A stretch of DNA of 64,000 nt from Clostridium ljungdahlii (GCF_001636845.1 NZ_LITT01000058.1:186001-250000); one strand, 5' to 3'. Positions 8,307 through 16,469 are shown, numbered from the stretch's first letter. The notes: generated by a model not told the origin, from the letters alone. Program-made: numbers and translations.

Positions 8307-8330
8307 TAATTGGTTTTAGGAGATGAAATA

Positions 8331-8888
8331 ATGGAAATTGTAGTTGGAGTGACAGGTGCAACAGGAACTATTTATGCAGTAAGACTGCTGGAGGTTTTAA
8401 AAGAAAATAAAAATATAAACACTCATTTAATTATGAGTGAATGGGCAAAAAAGAATTTAGAAATAGAAACAGATTACTCATTAGATTATTTAGAGAGTTT
8501 AGCAACTTACATATATGATCATAAGAATTTAGGTGCAAAAACTTCTAGTGGGTCATTTATCACAGATGGAATGGTAATTCTGCCTTGTAGTATGAAAACA
8601 CTTAGTTCAATTGCTAATGGCTATGATGATAATTTGATTTCAAGAACTGCTGGTGTAATGATAAAAGAAGGAAGAAGATTAATATTGAGTCCAAGGGAAA
8701 CACCATTAAGTCCTATACATATAGAAAACATGCTTAAATTATCAAGAATTGGAGTAAGAATAGTTCCACCAATGCCAGCCTTTTATAATATCCCTCAAAG
8801 CCTAGATGATATAATAAACCATCACGTAATGAAAATATTTGATCAATTTGGAATTATTTACAATGAAGCAAAAAGGTGGGATGGTTAA
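8331..8888 (+). CDS. ubiX: UbiX-family flavin prenyltransferase
   Basis: Makes prenylated FMN, the cofactor of UbiD enzymes, from FMN and dimethylallyl phosphate. 185 residues from ATG 8331, with TTAGGAGATG upstream; a longer frame from the TTG at 8310 lacks this spacing. The FMN-binding loop is GATGTIYA (residues 9-16), GSFITDGMVILPCSMKTL is the central block, and SPRETPLSPIHIENMLKLS is the family signature. Usual length for BsdB/UbiX. It completes the decarboxylase set just upstream. Confidence 0.92.
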   Translation: MEIVVGVTGATGTIYAVRLLEVLKENKNINTHLIMSEWAKKNLEIETDYSLDYLESLATYIYDHKNLGAKTSSGSFITDGMVILPCSMKTLSSIANGYDDNLISRTAGVMIKEGRRLILSPRETPLSPIHIENMLKLSRIGVRIVPPMPAFYNIPQSLDDIINHHVMKIFDQFGIIYNEAKRWDG

Positions 8889-9047
8889 CCATAGGATTAT
8901 AATATGACTACTTTAATAGTTGTTACAGTTAACTGTTGCAGATGTTAAGGCGTTTTTTATTTCAATAATTTCTAAAATAGACTTCTAAGCTAACGGCTTT
9001 GTCGTGTCTTGTATTAATTCTTAGTATAGAGAAGGAGTGTGATAGAA

Positions 9048-9884
9048 ATGCTAGAAAATATGGAACCTGATTCGATATTAGAATCATTTAATAAATTGAT
9101 ACCATATTTAAAATATTTTTTTGAACCAGATTCGAATTTTGCAGTGACCAACACAGAAAAATTTTTAAATTATGTTCAAGGTGAAAATATGAGAGCTGAA
9201 GTAGAGCCTGGAGATCCAATTAAAACTAATGGTATTATTTATAAAGCTATACAAACAGGAGAAATTCAATCAGATGTAATTCCAAAGGAAAGAAATGGAT
9301 TTGCTTTTAAAGCTGTGGCAGTTCCTGTTAAAGATAATCAAGGAAAAGTATCAGGCGTAATAACAGTAGGGAAAAGTTTGGAAAAACAAGAGCAAATGTA
9401 TAATTTGTCTCTAAATTTATCAACAGCACTTCAACAAATAACCACAGCAGTTACTAACATTGCCAATATTGCTCAAAATATAGCAGAAATCAATGGAAAA
9501 TTGCTTATAGATACACAAGAATATACTGAAGAAATAGGAAAGACGAAAGAAATTCTTCAAGTATTAAATAGCATAAGCAGTAAAACAAATATTCTTGGCT
9601 TAAATGCAGCAATTGAAGCAACAAGGGCTGGAGATGCGGGAAGAGGGTTTAAAATAGTAGCTGAGGAAATAAGAAAGTTATCCAACTTAAGCACTGAGTC
9701 TATTGGAAAAACTAAAGGAATTCTCGAACTAATAAAGGAAGTATTTGATAATTTTTCTATTGACATTAGTAAATCTAATAAAATGACCCAGGAACAAGCA
9801 TCGACTCTTCAGGAAATAGCTGCATCTTTAGAAAAGATTAATTCAACGTCTTATGTGCTTGAGAAAATGGCAGCAAAAGTATAG
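9048..9884 (+). CDS. Soluble methyl-accepting-chemotaxis-like sensor
   Basis: 278 residues from ATG 9048 (AAGGAG at 9032-9037; the GTG at 9039 abuts it). No membrane segments. Residues about 1-115 form an alpha/beta sensor-like region with [20 protein letters not shown], as in PAS/GAF-like folds. The C-terminal part is a short MCP signalling hairpin with the tip motif [20 protein letters not shown]. The hairpin is much shorter than in membrane MCPs. Such small cytoplasmic proteins are frequent in clostridia next to metabolic genes; whether this one steers motility or acts as a local regulator is unknown. It sits directly after the decarboxylase genes. Confidence 0.8.
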   Translation: MLENMEPDSILESFNKLIPYLKYFFEPDSNFAVTNTEKFLNYVQGENMRAEVEPGDPIKTNGIIYKAIQTGEIQSDVIPKERNGFAFKAVAVPVKDNQGKVSGVITVGKSLEKQEQMYNLSLNLSTALQQITTAVTNIANIAQNIAEINGKLLIDTQEYTEEIGKTKEILQVLNSISSKTNILGLNAAIEATRAGDAGRGFKIVAEEIRKLSNLSTESIGKTKGILELIKEVFDNFSIDISKSNKMTQEQASTLQEIAASLEKINSTSYVLEKMAAKV

Positions 9885-10124
9885 AATATGGTGAAATGCT
9901 AAAAAATCAACCACAAATAGATACAGTAAAAGTTAGTCGAACAGTTTATCTATCCTTGGGCAAAAGAATGAGCAGAGTTCTATTCATGGAACAAATATAA
10001 GTACGGTATCAACTTTTAGATGATACCATAAACTTTATGTTGATTTACGATGGAAAATATTTAATATATAATAAAAAAGAAAGTTATTTTTTTAACAATA
10101 TGTTTACTGAAAGGAGTATTTTCT

Positions 10125-10302
10125 ATGAAAATAAAAGCAGCGGTAGTACATGAAAATAATTTTGGTGGTGTAATGAGTGATGGTACAAAGCGTCTTTCTC
10201 AAAATGGACAAGAGATATCATCTTTCTTTGGTCAATATAAATAAAGCTTTTGAAGACTCGCATAATGGAAAGGTCATTAAAGCTGTGTTAAAAATGAATT
10301 AG
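10125..10302 (+). pseudogene. Relic of an aryl-alcohol dehydrogenase (zinc-type ADH)
   Basis: Starts with AAAGGAG and an ATG reading MKIKAAVVHENN, the usual N-terminus of zinc alcohol dehydrogenases. It jumps in frame to MSDGTKRLSQNGQEISSFFG, which is the region about 100 residues later in aryl-alcohol dehydrogenases, then stops. In the next frame INKAFEDSHNGKVIKAVL gives the normal C-terminus. Roughly 300 residues are missing in two internal deletions and the frame is shifted. It is non-functional. Its presence supports an aromatic-compound theme for the island. Confidence 0.8.
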
Positions 10303-10319
10303 GGTATAAGGATAAAAAG

Positions 10320-10430
10320 ATGAGAAAAGAAAATTTGGAGGCTATTTCTAAAAATGCATGCATAATACCATGAGATTCTCATATAGAATTCGATATTCAA
10401 TATGAAAATAATAAGGGATTTAGTACTGAA
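10320..10430 (+). other. Possible decayed coding fragment, unknown family
   Basis: From the ATG at 10320 the frame reads MRKENLEAISKNACIIP, then TGA, then continues as DSHIEFDIQYENNKGFSTEN into a terminator stem. The composition looks coding and the terminator suggests a former gene end. No family is recognised, and chance cannot be excluded. Confidence 0.3.
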
Positions 10431-10476
10431 AATAAAATTAATTTTATTTTCAGCACTAAATCCTATTTTTGTTTTT
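10414..10476 (+). terminator. Very strong terminator within the relic region
   Basis: A stem of about 24 bp with one or two mismatches (arms from 10414 and to 10464) is followed by two T-runs. It isolates the downstream promoter (10602) from upstream relics. Confidence 0.85.
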
Positions 10477-10549
10477 AATACTAAAAATAAAGCTTTAGGT
10501 ATTGAATGGAAAATTTGAAATAGTTATCTGTTTAATAAATTTTATAATT

Positions 10550-10665
10550 GTTTCCCTATAATATATAACGAGTACCATAGAGAAAAAATTTTCAAAATCT
10601 ATTTACAAAAAAATCAGAAAAGTCTATAATTATATATAAAGAAACAAAGTTTTACATAAAGAAAC
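10550..10665 (+). promoter_or_regulatory. Promoter with upstream inverted and downstream tandem operator copies (site C)
   Basis: TTTACA 10602-10607, 17-bp spacer, perfect TATAAT 10625-10630. ATAAAGAAAC occurs at 10636-10645 and 10656-10665, period 20. Upstream, GTTTCCCTATA starts at 10550 and TAGAGAAAA lies near 10578. It is closely similar over its whole length to the 12391 promoter. It now feeds the MFS gene at 10991 across a decayed oxidoreductase fragment. Confidence 0.82.
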
Positions 10666-10715
10666 AATATATGCTTAAAATCAATATTTTAATTACGAAT
10701 GAGAGGAAGAATAAA

Positions 10716-10883
10716 GTTGAGTTTAATGAAAACGGTATCAATCATTGCAAGAGCTGTGGAATTTGTGTAAATGAATGTCATAAGAAGCGCATTAGTGTGG
10801 TACCAGAAAGGAGTAAAGTTCAATGAGTCCATAAAATGCTAGATGGAATAGCAACTGCTAGCATCACGAGGATTAGCTCATAA
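10716..10883 (+). pseudogene. Relic of a duplicate 2-oxoacid:ferredoxin oxidoreductase (delta end and alpha start)
   Basis: 10716-10826 translates to VEFNENGINHCKSCGICVNE then CHKKRISVVPERSKVQ. This matches the second ferredoxin site and C-terminus of the intact delta subunit at 13113 (FNYCKGCGICANECPKKCIS, MVPERSDV), with CP changed to CH. The next start has one extra base, then KMLDG as in the alpha subunit, then a jump to DNA matching codons about 75-82 of alpha. It is non-functional. The leader between promoter and relic also resembles the intact operon leader, so the whole unit is a collapsed paralogue. Confidence 0.85.
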
Positions 10884-10990
10884 GATTAAGAAAAATTTGG
10901 TGTATAACTTTGAATAGTATTATCATAGAAAGATTGGCAAATTGATATACGGAAAAATCCATAGAAAATAATTTTAAAAGGAGAATGAGT

Positions 10991-12319
10991 ATGAGAAAAA
11001 TTGATGTAAATGAGATCATTGAGAGTGGAAAATTTAATAATTATTTTTTAGTAATTTTAGGTTTACTCATGTTTATAGTAATATTTGATGGATATGATAT
11101 GGGAGTTTATGGGGTTACGCTGCCTTTGATCATGAAAGAGTTGAGATTGACAGCAACTCAAGTAGGCTTATTAGCAAGTACGGCTATGGTTGGAATGATG
11201 CTTGGGGCTTCACTTTTTGGATCTTTAGCAGATATCATTGGACGAAAAAAAGTTATAATCATCGGAATATTTATTTATTCCATTTTTAATGGCATAGTTG
11301 GTTTTGTACATAGTGCTTCAGTTTTTGCAGTAATCCGTTTTATAGCAGGGTTGGGCATGGGAGCTATTACACCAGTTATTGTCAGCCTTTTATCCGAATT
11401 TTCACCTAAAGCTAATAGAACATTTCTACTTACTTTAGTGGTTATTGGAGTTCCAATTGGTCAGTTAGGTGCTTCACTGGCAGGAGTTGTATTCTTGAGT
11501 GCTCATGGTTGGAGAGTATTTTACTACGCTACATTTGTATCATTAATTGCTGTATTTTTTATAGTTGTTCACGTGCCTGAATCGATGAAATTTTATGTAG
11601 CAAAGGGAAAAACGGACATCATTAGAAAGATTTTATCTAAAACTAATCCTGAATTTGTTTTTTCAGATGAAGATGTGTATGAAGTTAGTGATTTAAACAG
11701 TAAGAAGGTTTCTATATCCAGTTTATTTGGAAAGGATTATGCTAGGAATACAATTCTTATTTGGATAGCCTTTTTCTGCAACCTATATCTCTATTTTGGT
11801 GTGTCAACATGGCTTCCTAAGTTAATGACAATTATGGGATATACGTTGACATCAAGCATTGTTTTTTTAGCTATTTTCCTTATGGGAGGAATTGTTCTAG
11901 GCCCATTTATTGGGGTGCTTGGAGACAAATTTGGATACAAAAAGGTTATGCCGCTTCTATATATAGGGTCTGCCATTCTGATTAGTCTTTTGAGCTTTAA
12001 AAGTAGTACGGTAGTATTTTATATACTGTTGTTCTTAGCTGGAGCCGCAATAAGTTCGGTTCAGAATTTGACTCTCGCAGTAGCACCAGAGTTTTATCCT
12101 ATATCCATTCGTGGAACGGCAGTGGGTTGGGGATCAGCTATTTCTCGTTTGGGGAGTGCAACAGCACCAATAATTATTGGTGTATTAATTCAGGCGAATT
12201 TTTCTATGACAACAGTTTTCGAATCATTCATAATTCCAGCTATTATTGGATGTATATCAATTTTGCTCACTAAAAAGGGGCCTAATATGTCTTCTAATAT
12301 AGCTAAAGAAAGTCAATAA
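10991..12319 (+). CDS. MFS transporter, aromatic acid:H+ symporter-like
   Basis: 442 residues from ATG 10991, which lies 7 bases after AAAAGGAG (the ATG at 10985 is too close). About 12 membrane segments. Helix 1 reads LLMFIVIFDGYDMGVYGVTLP; the D-G-Y-D motif is typical of the AAHS family (PcaK, BenK), whose members import benzoate and hydroxybenzoates. SLADIIGRKKVI is the loop 2-3 signature and GDKFGYKKVMP its second-half copy. It stands downstream of the tandem-operator promoter at 10602 with a decayed gene between. The aromatic preference agrees with the nearby UbiD-type decarboxylase genes but is not proven. Confidence 0.82.
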   Translation: MRKIDVNEIIESGKFNNYFLVILGLLMFIVIFDGYDMGVYGVTLPLIMKELRLTATQVGLLASTAMVGMMLGASLFGSLADIIGRKKVIIIGIFIYSIFNGIVGFVHSASVFAVIRFIAGLGMGAITPVIVSLLSEFSPKANRTFLLTLVVIGVPIGQLGASLAGVVFLSAHGWRVFYYATFVSLIAVFFIVVHVPESMKFYVAKGKTDIIRKILSKTNPEFVFSDEDVYEVSDLNSKKVSISSLFGKDYARNTILIWIAFFCNLYLYFGVSTWLPKLMTIMGYTLTSSIVFLAIFLMGGIVLGPFIGVLGDKFGYKKVMPLLYIGSAILISLLSFKSSTVVFYILLFLAGAAISSVQNLTLAVAPEFYPISIRGTAVGWGSAISRLGSATAPIIIGVLIQANFSMTTVFESFIIPAIIGCISILLTKKGPNMSSNIAKESQ

Positions 12320-12390
12320 CAGGCATAATCAAATTTATATATATATAAAAGGTAAAGTTATAAAACGTGGAGTAGAATAAATTAATATAC

Positions 12391-12506
12391 GTTTCTCTAT
12401 ATTACACAGGAAGTATTATAAAGAAAAAGTTTTTGAAAGCTATTTACAAAAGAATTAAAAAAGTCTATAATTATATATAAAGAAACGATGTATACTATAA
12501 AGAAAC
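12391..12506 (+). promoter_or_regulatory. Promoter of the oxidoreductase operon with operator repeats (site D)
   Basis: TTTACA 12443-12448, 17-bp spacer, perfect TATAAT 12466-12471. ATAAAGAAAC occurs at 12477-12486 and 12497-12506, period 20. The inverted copy GTTTCTCTATATT starts at 12391 and ATAAAGAAA lies at 12418-12426. The -35 to upstream-copy distance matches site C exactly and site B within one base. Confidence 0.85.
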
Positions 12507-12583
12507 GAGCATACAATCAAAATCAATACTTTAACTAAGTATATCTTTTACTTTAATTACATATGAAAGGAAGGAAGAATGAA

Positions 12584-13135
12584 ATGATTAAATTAAAATT
12601 TTACGGACTAGGAGGACAAGGTATAGTAACAGCAGCAAAAATGTTGTCAGAAGCAGTATCCTTGAATGAAGGAAAATACGCTATTACAGTACCAGCATAT
12701 GGACATGAAAGAAGAGGTGCACCTGTTAATACCAGTATCATTATAGATGATGAGCCAGTGTTATTAAACTCATTTGTTTATGATCCTGATATTGTATTAG
12801 TGGCAGATAGTTCAATTATAGATAAAGGTATAGACATTTCAGAAGGTATCCATGAAAATAGTATTTTGGTATTAAATACTGAAGACGAAAATATTTTAGA
12901 ACGTTACAAGAAGTATAATTTTAAAGAATTATATTATGTGGATGGAACTAGAGTAGCAGTAGAAAACATAGGCTTGGCAATTCCAAATGCTTCAATGCTT
13001 GGTGCATTGGCAGCAACAGGTTTAGTTAAAATTGAATCAATTGAAGATGCTATTAAAATAACATTTGGTAAAAAGGCGGGTGATAAAAATGCAAAAGCAG
13101 CAAGAGAATCTTATGAAAAAATCAAAAAAATGTAG
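12584..13135 (+). CDS. 2-oxoacid:ferredoxin oxidoreductase, gamma subunit
   Basis: 183 residues from ATG 12584; the upstream ATG at 12563 would place the GGAAGGAAG ribosome site inside the gene. The N-terminus KFYGLGGQGIVTAAKML is the gamma-domain signature of pyruvate/2-oxoisovalerate/phenylglyoxylate-type oxidoreductases. VPAYGHERRGAPVN follows, as in related gamma chains. First gene of a four-gene operon in the order gamma-delta-alpha-beta, with overlapping ends. The complex converts a 2-oxoacid plus CoA to acyl-CoA, CO2 and reduced ferredoxin in the cytoplasm. The substrate is not fixed by sequence. Confidence 0.9.
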   Translation: MIKLKFYGLGGQGIVTAAKMLSEAVSLNEGKYAITVPAYGHERRGAPVNTSIIIDDEPVLLNSFVYDPDIVLVADSSIIDKGIDISEGIHENSILVLNTEDENILERYKKYNFKELYYVDGTRVAVENIGLAIPNASMLGALAATGLVKIESIEDAIKITFGKKAGDKNAKAARESYEKIKKM

Positions 13136-13394
13136 TGTATATGGACCGGTGGCTAATGTGTATGCTGCTGCAAACACAGGAAGCTGGAGATTAGAAAGAC
13201 CAAAAGTTGACTTTGAAGCATGTGTGAAATGTGGAACTTGTGAAAAATATTGTCCAGCAAATGTAATTGATGTTATAAAGGATAAAGTCGAGTGTATTGA
13301 AATCGATTTTAACTATTGTAAAGGCTGTGGAATTTGTGCAAATGAATGTCCTAAGAAATGCATTAGTATGGTACCGGAAAGGAGTGACGTTTAA
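13113..13394 (+). CDS. 2-oxoacid:ferredoxin oxidoreductase, delta (ferredoxin) subunit
   Basis: 93 residues from ATG 13113, overlapping the gamma gene by 23 bases. Two 4Fe-4S sites are visible: CVKCGTCEKYCP and CKGCGICANECP. The leading segment YGPVANVYAAANTGSWRLERP is normal for delta chains. It carries electrons from the TPP-binding beta subunit to ferredoxin. An earlier ATG at 13089 is possible, but neither start has a strong ribosome site, which fits coupled translation. The stop overlaps the alpha start (TAATG). Confidence 0.9.
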   Translation: MKKSKKCSVYGPVANVYAAANTGSWRLERPKVDFEACVKCGTCEKYCPANVIDVIKDKVECIEIDFNYCKGCGICANECPKKCISMVPERSDV

Positions 13395-14605
13395 TGTCTT
13401 ATAAAATGCTAGATGGAAATGGAGCAGCAGTTGAAGCTATAAAAATGGCAAAAGTGAAAGTAGTATCAGCATATCCAATAACCCCTCAAAGTACAATAGC
13501 AGAAAAGCTATCAGAATTAGTAGCATCAGGAGAATTGAAAGCAGAATATGTTCGTGTTGAATCAGAGCATACAGCTTTATCAGTGGCGACAACAGCTCAG
13601 TTAACAGGAGTGAGAACAGCAACTGCTACAGCATCACAAGGATTAGCTTTAATGCATGAAGTATTAGGAATGACATCAGGAGTAAGAGTTCCAATCGTAA
13701 TGCCAGTTGTAAATAGAGGACTTGCAGCACCATGGACATTATGGTGTGAACATGGAGATGCAATGGCAGAAAGAGACTCGGGATGGCTGCAATTCTATTG
13801 TCAAAATGTACAAGAAGTATTTGACATGACGATTATGGCATATAAGGTTGCGGAGGATGAAAAGGTATTGACACCAGCAATGGTATGTTTAGATGGTTTC
13901 TTTCTTTCTCACTCAATGCAAAAAATAGATGTACCAAGTCAAGAATTAGTAGATGAATTTTTAGGACCATATGTTCCTAAAAATACATATTTAGATACAT
14001 CAGATCCTATGTTTGTATGCAACTTAACAGGGTCTGATGATTATACAGAAATGAGATATCAACAAAAGGTAGGGATGGATAACTCATTTGAGGTTATAGA
14101 AAAGGCACAAAAAGAATTTGAAGAAAAGTTTGGAAGAAAGCTAAGTATTGTAGAGGGATATAGAACAGAAGATGCAGATGTAGTATTAGTAGCATTAGGT
14201 TCAATGTGTGGTACTGCAAAATATGTAGTTAACAAATTAAGAGAACAAGGTAAAAAAGTAGGATTAGTAAAGATTGTAGTATTTAGACCATTCCCAGTAA
14301 ATTATCTAAAAGAAGTTTTAAAAGGAAAAGAAGTAATTGGAGTATTTGATAGAAGTGCTGGATTAGGTGGTCAAGGTGGTCCAGTTTGGAGTGAAACTTG
14401 TGCAGCTATGAAAGCAGCAGATTGTGATATAAGACACTATGTAGGCGGACTTGGAGGAAGAGACGTTACAGTAGATACTATAGAAAAGATATTTAATGAA
14501 CTTTTAGAAATAAAAGAAGGAAAAAGAAAAGATCATACAGAGTGGATAGATGTAAAAGAAAATGCTATGGATATAAGGCAGGTGGAAAAAAATGCACGAG
14601 ATTAA
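13394..14605 (+). CDS. 2-oxoacid:ferredoxin oxidoreductase, alpha subunit
   Basis: 403 residues. Starts MSYKMLDGNGAAVEAIKMAK, then AYPITPQSTIAEKL, the PYR-domain block of PorA-type chains. YVRVESEHTALSVATTAQLTGVRTATATASQGL holds the conserved glutamate that activates TPP. The C-terminal half has VFDRSAGLGGQGGPV, also typical. The length and full four-subunit set match pyruvate- and phenylglyoxylate-type enzymes better than the short 2-oxoglutarate types. A decayed second copy of its start lies at 10827. It overlaps beta by 14 bases. Confidence 0.9.
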   Translation: MSYKMLDGNGAAVEAIKMAKVKVVSAYPITPQSTIAEKLSELVASGELKAEYVRVESEHTALSVATTAQLTGVRTATATASQGLALMHEVLGMTSGVRVPIVMPVVNRGLAAPWTLWCEHGDAMAERDSGWLQFYCQNVQEVFDMTIMAYKVAEDEKVLTPAMVCLDGFFLSHSMQKIDVPSQELVDEFLGPYVPKNTYLDTSDPMFVCNLTGSDDYTEMRYQQKVGMDNSFEVIEKAQKEFEEKFGRKLSIVEGYRTEDADVVLVALGSMCGTAKYVVNKLREQGKKVGLVKIVVFRPFPVNYLKEVLKGKEVIGVFDRSAGLGGQGGPVWSETCAAMKAADCDIRHYVGGLGGRDVTVDTIEKIFNELLEIKEGKRKDHTEWIDVKENAMDIRQVEKNARD

Positions 14606-15470
14606 ACATAATTCAAAGGGATTAATACCACATGGAGTAAGTGCATGTGCGGGTTGTGGAATGGAATTAGTTATAAGAAATGTTTTGGATGTATTAGGTG
14701 AAGATACAATAATTATTATACCACCAGGATGCTCAGCATTATTTTCAGGTTACGGAAATGAAACAGCAATAAAAATTCCAGGATATCAAGGAAACTTAGA
14801 AAATACTGCAGCAGGTGCAGCAGGAGTAAGAGCAGCATTAAATGCAATGGGAAATACTCATACAACAGTTGTTGGTTTTGCTGGTGATGGAGGAACTGTT
14901 GATATAGGACTTCAATCATTATCTGGCGTACTAGAAAGAAGAGATAAAGTGCTTTATATATGCTATGATAATGAAGCTTACATGAATACAGGAATACAGG
15001 GTAGCAGCTCAACACCATTCCTAGCAAGTACAACAACTACACCAGCAGGAAAACCAACTGGAAGAAAAGATTTAATGCAAATAGCAATTGCGCATGATAT
15101 ACCTTATGCAGCAACAGCTTCAATTTGCAATTTAACAGATTTAAAGAAAAAAGTGCAGAAAGCAAAGGATACAGATGGACCATCTCTATTGCATATAAAC
15201 ACACCATGTCCTACAGGATGGAGATATAATCCTGCTAAGACAATAGAAGTAGCGAGAGCAGCTGTACAAACAGGATGCTGGGTTCTATTTGAATATGAAG
15301 ATGGAAAAATCACAATAAATAGTAAGCCAAAGGAATTAAAGCCTGTGGAAGAGTATATTAAACTTCAAGGAAGATTTAAAGGTTTAAGTTCAGAGCAAAG
15401 AGAAGAATTACAAAAATATACTACAGAACATTATGAAAAATACATTAAGAGATTAGAGAGTATGGTTTAA
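14592..15470 (+). CDS. 2-oxoacid:ferredoxin oxidoreductase, beta (TPP-binding) subunit
   Basis: 292 residues. SACAGCGMELVIRNV gives the first cluster-ligand cysteines of PorB-type beta chains. GFAGDGGTVDIGLQSLSGVLERRDKVLYICYDNEAYMNTG is the thiamine diphosphate fold with the GDG...N motif that binds Mg and TPP. HINTPCPTGWRY carries a further conserved cysteine. It completes the complex and is followed 85 bases later by the phosphotransbutyrylase relative, with a hairpin between, so acyl-CoA made here can be passed straight to acyl phosphate. Confidence 0.92.
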   Translation: MHEIKHNSKGLIPHGVSACAGCGMELVIRNVLDVLGEDTIIIIPPGCSALFSGYGNETAIKIPGYQGNLENTAAGAAGVRAALNAMGNTHTTVVGFAGDGGTVDIGLQSLSGVLERRDKVLYICYDNEAYMNTGIQGSSSTPFLASTTTTPAGKPTGRKDLMQIAIAHDIPYAATASICNLTDLKKKVQKAKDTDGPSLLHINTPCPTGWRYNPAKTIEVARAAVQTGCWVLFEYEDGKITINSKPKELKPVEEYIKLQGRFKGLSSEQREELQKYTTEHYEKYIKRLESMV

Positions 15471-15487
15471 TACAAACATTAATAAGA

Positions 15488-15520
15488 TAAGGAGTATTGT
15501 AAAAAGGCAATAACTCCTTA
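15488..15520 (+). terminator. Weak hairpin between beta subunit and ptb-like gene
   Basis: TAAGGAGT (15488-15495) pairs with ACTCCTTA (15513-15520), with extra inner pairs. There is no T-run, so it may only tune or process the transcript. Confidence 0.4.
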
Positions 15521-15554
15521 CTTTCATAATTATAACATTATTAGAGGTGAGAAA

Positions 15555-16448
15555 ATGATAAATAGTTTAAATGACTTAATAAAGCAAGTAAGAAGTAGAA
15601 AAAAGAGAAAGATTGCTGTAGCGGCAGCAGAGGATTTAGATGTACTAGATGTAGTTGAAGTAGTTAAAAAACTTGAATTAGCGGAGTTTATCCTTGTGGG
15701 TGATAAAGAAAAAATAGAAAAAATAGCAGCAGATAATAATAAGAGGCTTTTGTGTGAAGTGGTACATGAACCTGATCATAAGAAAGCGGCAGAAAAGGCA
15801 GTTGAGCTTGTGGTAAAGGGTGAAGCAGGAGCAATAATGAAGGGATTGCTCCATACAGGTACTTTTTTAAAGGCAGTTTTAAACAAAGAAAAGGGATTAA
15901 ATAGAGGAAAATTAGTAAGTCAAATATCTGTCTTTGACAAAGAATCTGGAGAAGGACTTCAGTTACTTACAGATTGTGCAATGGCTATACAACCGTCTTT
16001 AGATGAAAAAAAGCAGATTATAGAAAATGCTGTAGCTTTAGCATTAAAATTAGGGTATGACAAGCCCAAAGTTGCATTACTTTCAGCACTTGAGGTAGTA
16101 AATCCGGCAATAAATGATACTTTAGAAGCGGCTATATTAAGTAAAATGGGAGATAGAGGTCAGATAAAAAATGCTATAATAGATGGACCTTTAGCGTTAG
16201 ACAATGCAATATCTCTAGAGTCAGCAAAGCATAAAGGTATAGAAGGTGTAGTAGCAGGACAAGCCGATATTTTAGTAGCACCTAATCTACAAGTAGGAAA
16301 TGTGTTAACAAAAGCACTTACTTATTATGCACATAAAGATGTAGCCGCAGCCGTAATAGGAGCAGGAGCGCCTGTAATTATGACTTCAAGAGCTGATTTT
16401 GTAAAAAATAAAGTTCTTTCAGTAGCACTTGCAAGTTATATATCATAA
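15555..16448 (+). CDS. ptb: Phosphate butyryltransferase (phosphotransbutyrylase) family
   Basis: Exchanges CoA for phosphate on a short acyl group, giving acyl phosphate for the kinase. 297 residues, normal for Ptb. Family blocks: KRKIAVAAAEDLDVL near the N-terminus, GEAGAIMKGLLHTGTFLKAVL in the middle, VALLSALEVVNPAINDT, then GPLALDNAIS and GQADILVAPNLQVGN near the C-terminus. RBS AGAGGTGAG upstream of ATG 15555. It is placed after the ferredoxin-linked oxidoreductase, and the matching kinase is at 4995, so the pair is split across the island. Whether butyryl, a branched acyl or another group is preferred is open. Confidence 0.88.
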   Translation: MINSLNDLIKQVRSRKKRKIAVAAAEDLDVLDVVEVVKKLELAEFILVGDKEKIEKIAADNNKRLLCEVVHEPDHKKAAEKAVELVVKGEAGAIMKGLLHTGTFLKAVLNKEKGLNRGKLVSQISVFDKESGEGLQLLTDCAMAIQPSLDEKKQIIENAVALALKLGYDKPKVALLSALEVVNPAINDTLEAAILSKMGDRGQIKNAIIDGPLALDNAISLESAKHKGIEGVVAGQADILVAPNLQVGNVLTKALTYYAHKDVAAAVIGAGAPVIMTSRADFVKNKVLSVALASYIS

Positions 16449-16469
16449 TAGAATATTATAATAGAAAGT

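Noticed and set aside
8925-8936. 12-bp palindrome ACAGTTAACTGT after ubiX
   Set aside because: Could be an operator or part of a weak terminator; too short and unsupported by promoter elements.
9885-10124. Possible further gene relic after the MCP-like gene
   Set aside because: Only a small hairpin (GGTATCA/TGATACC near 10004-10026) is visible; no frame matches a known family.
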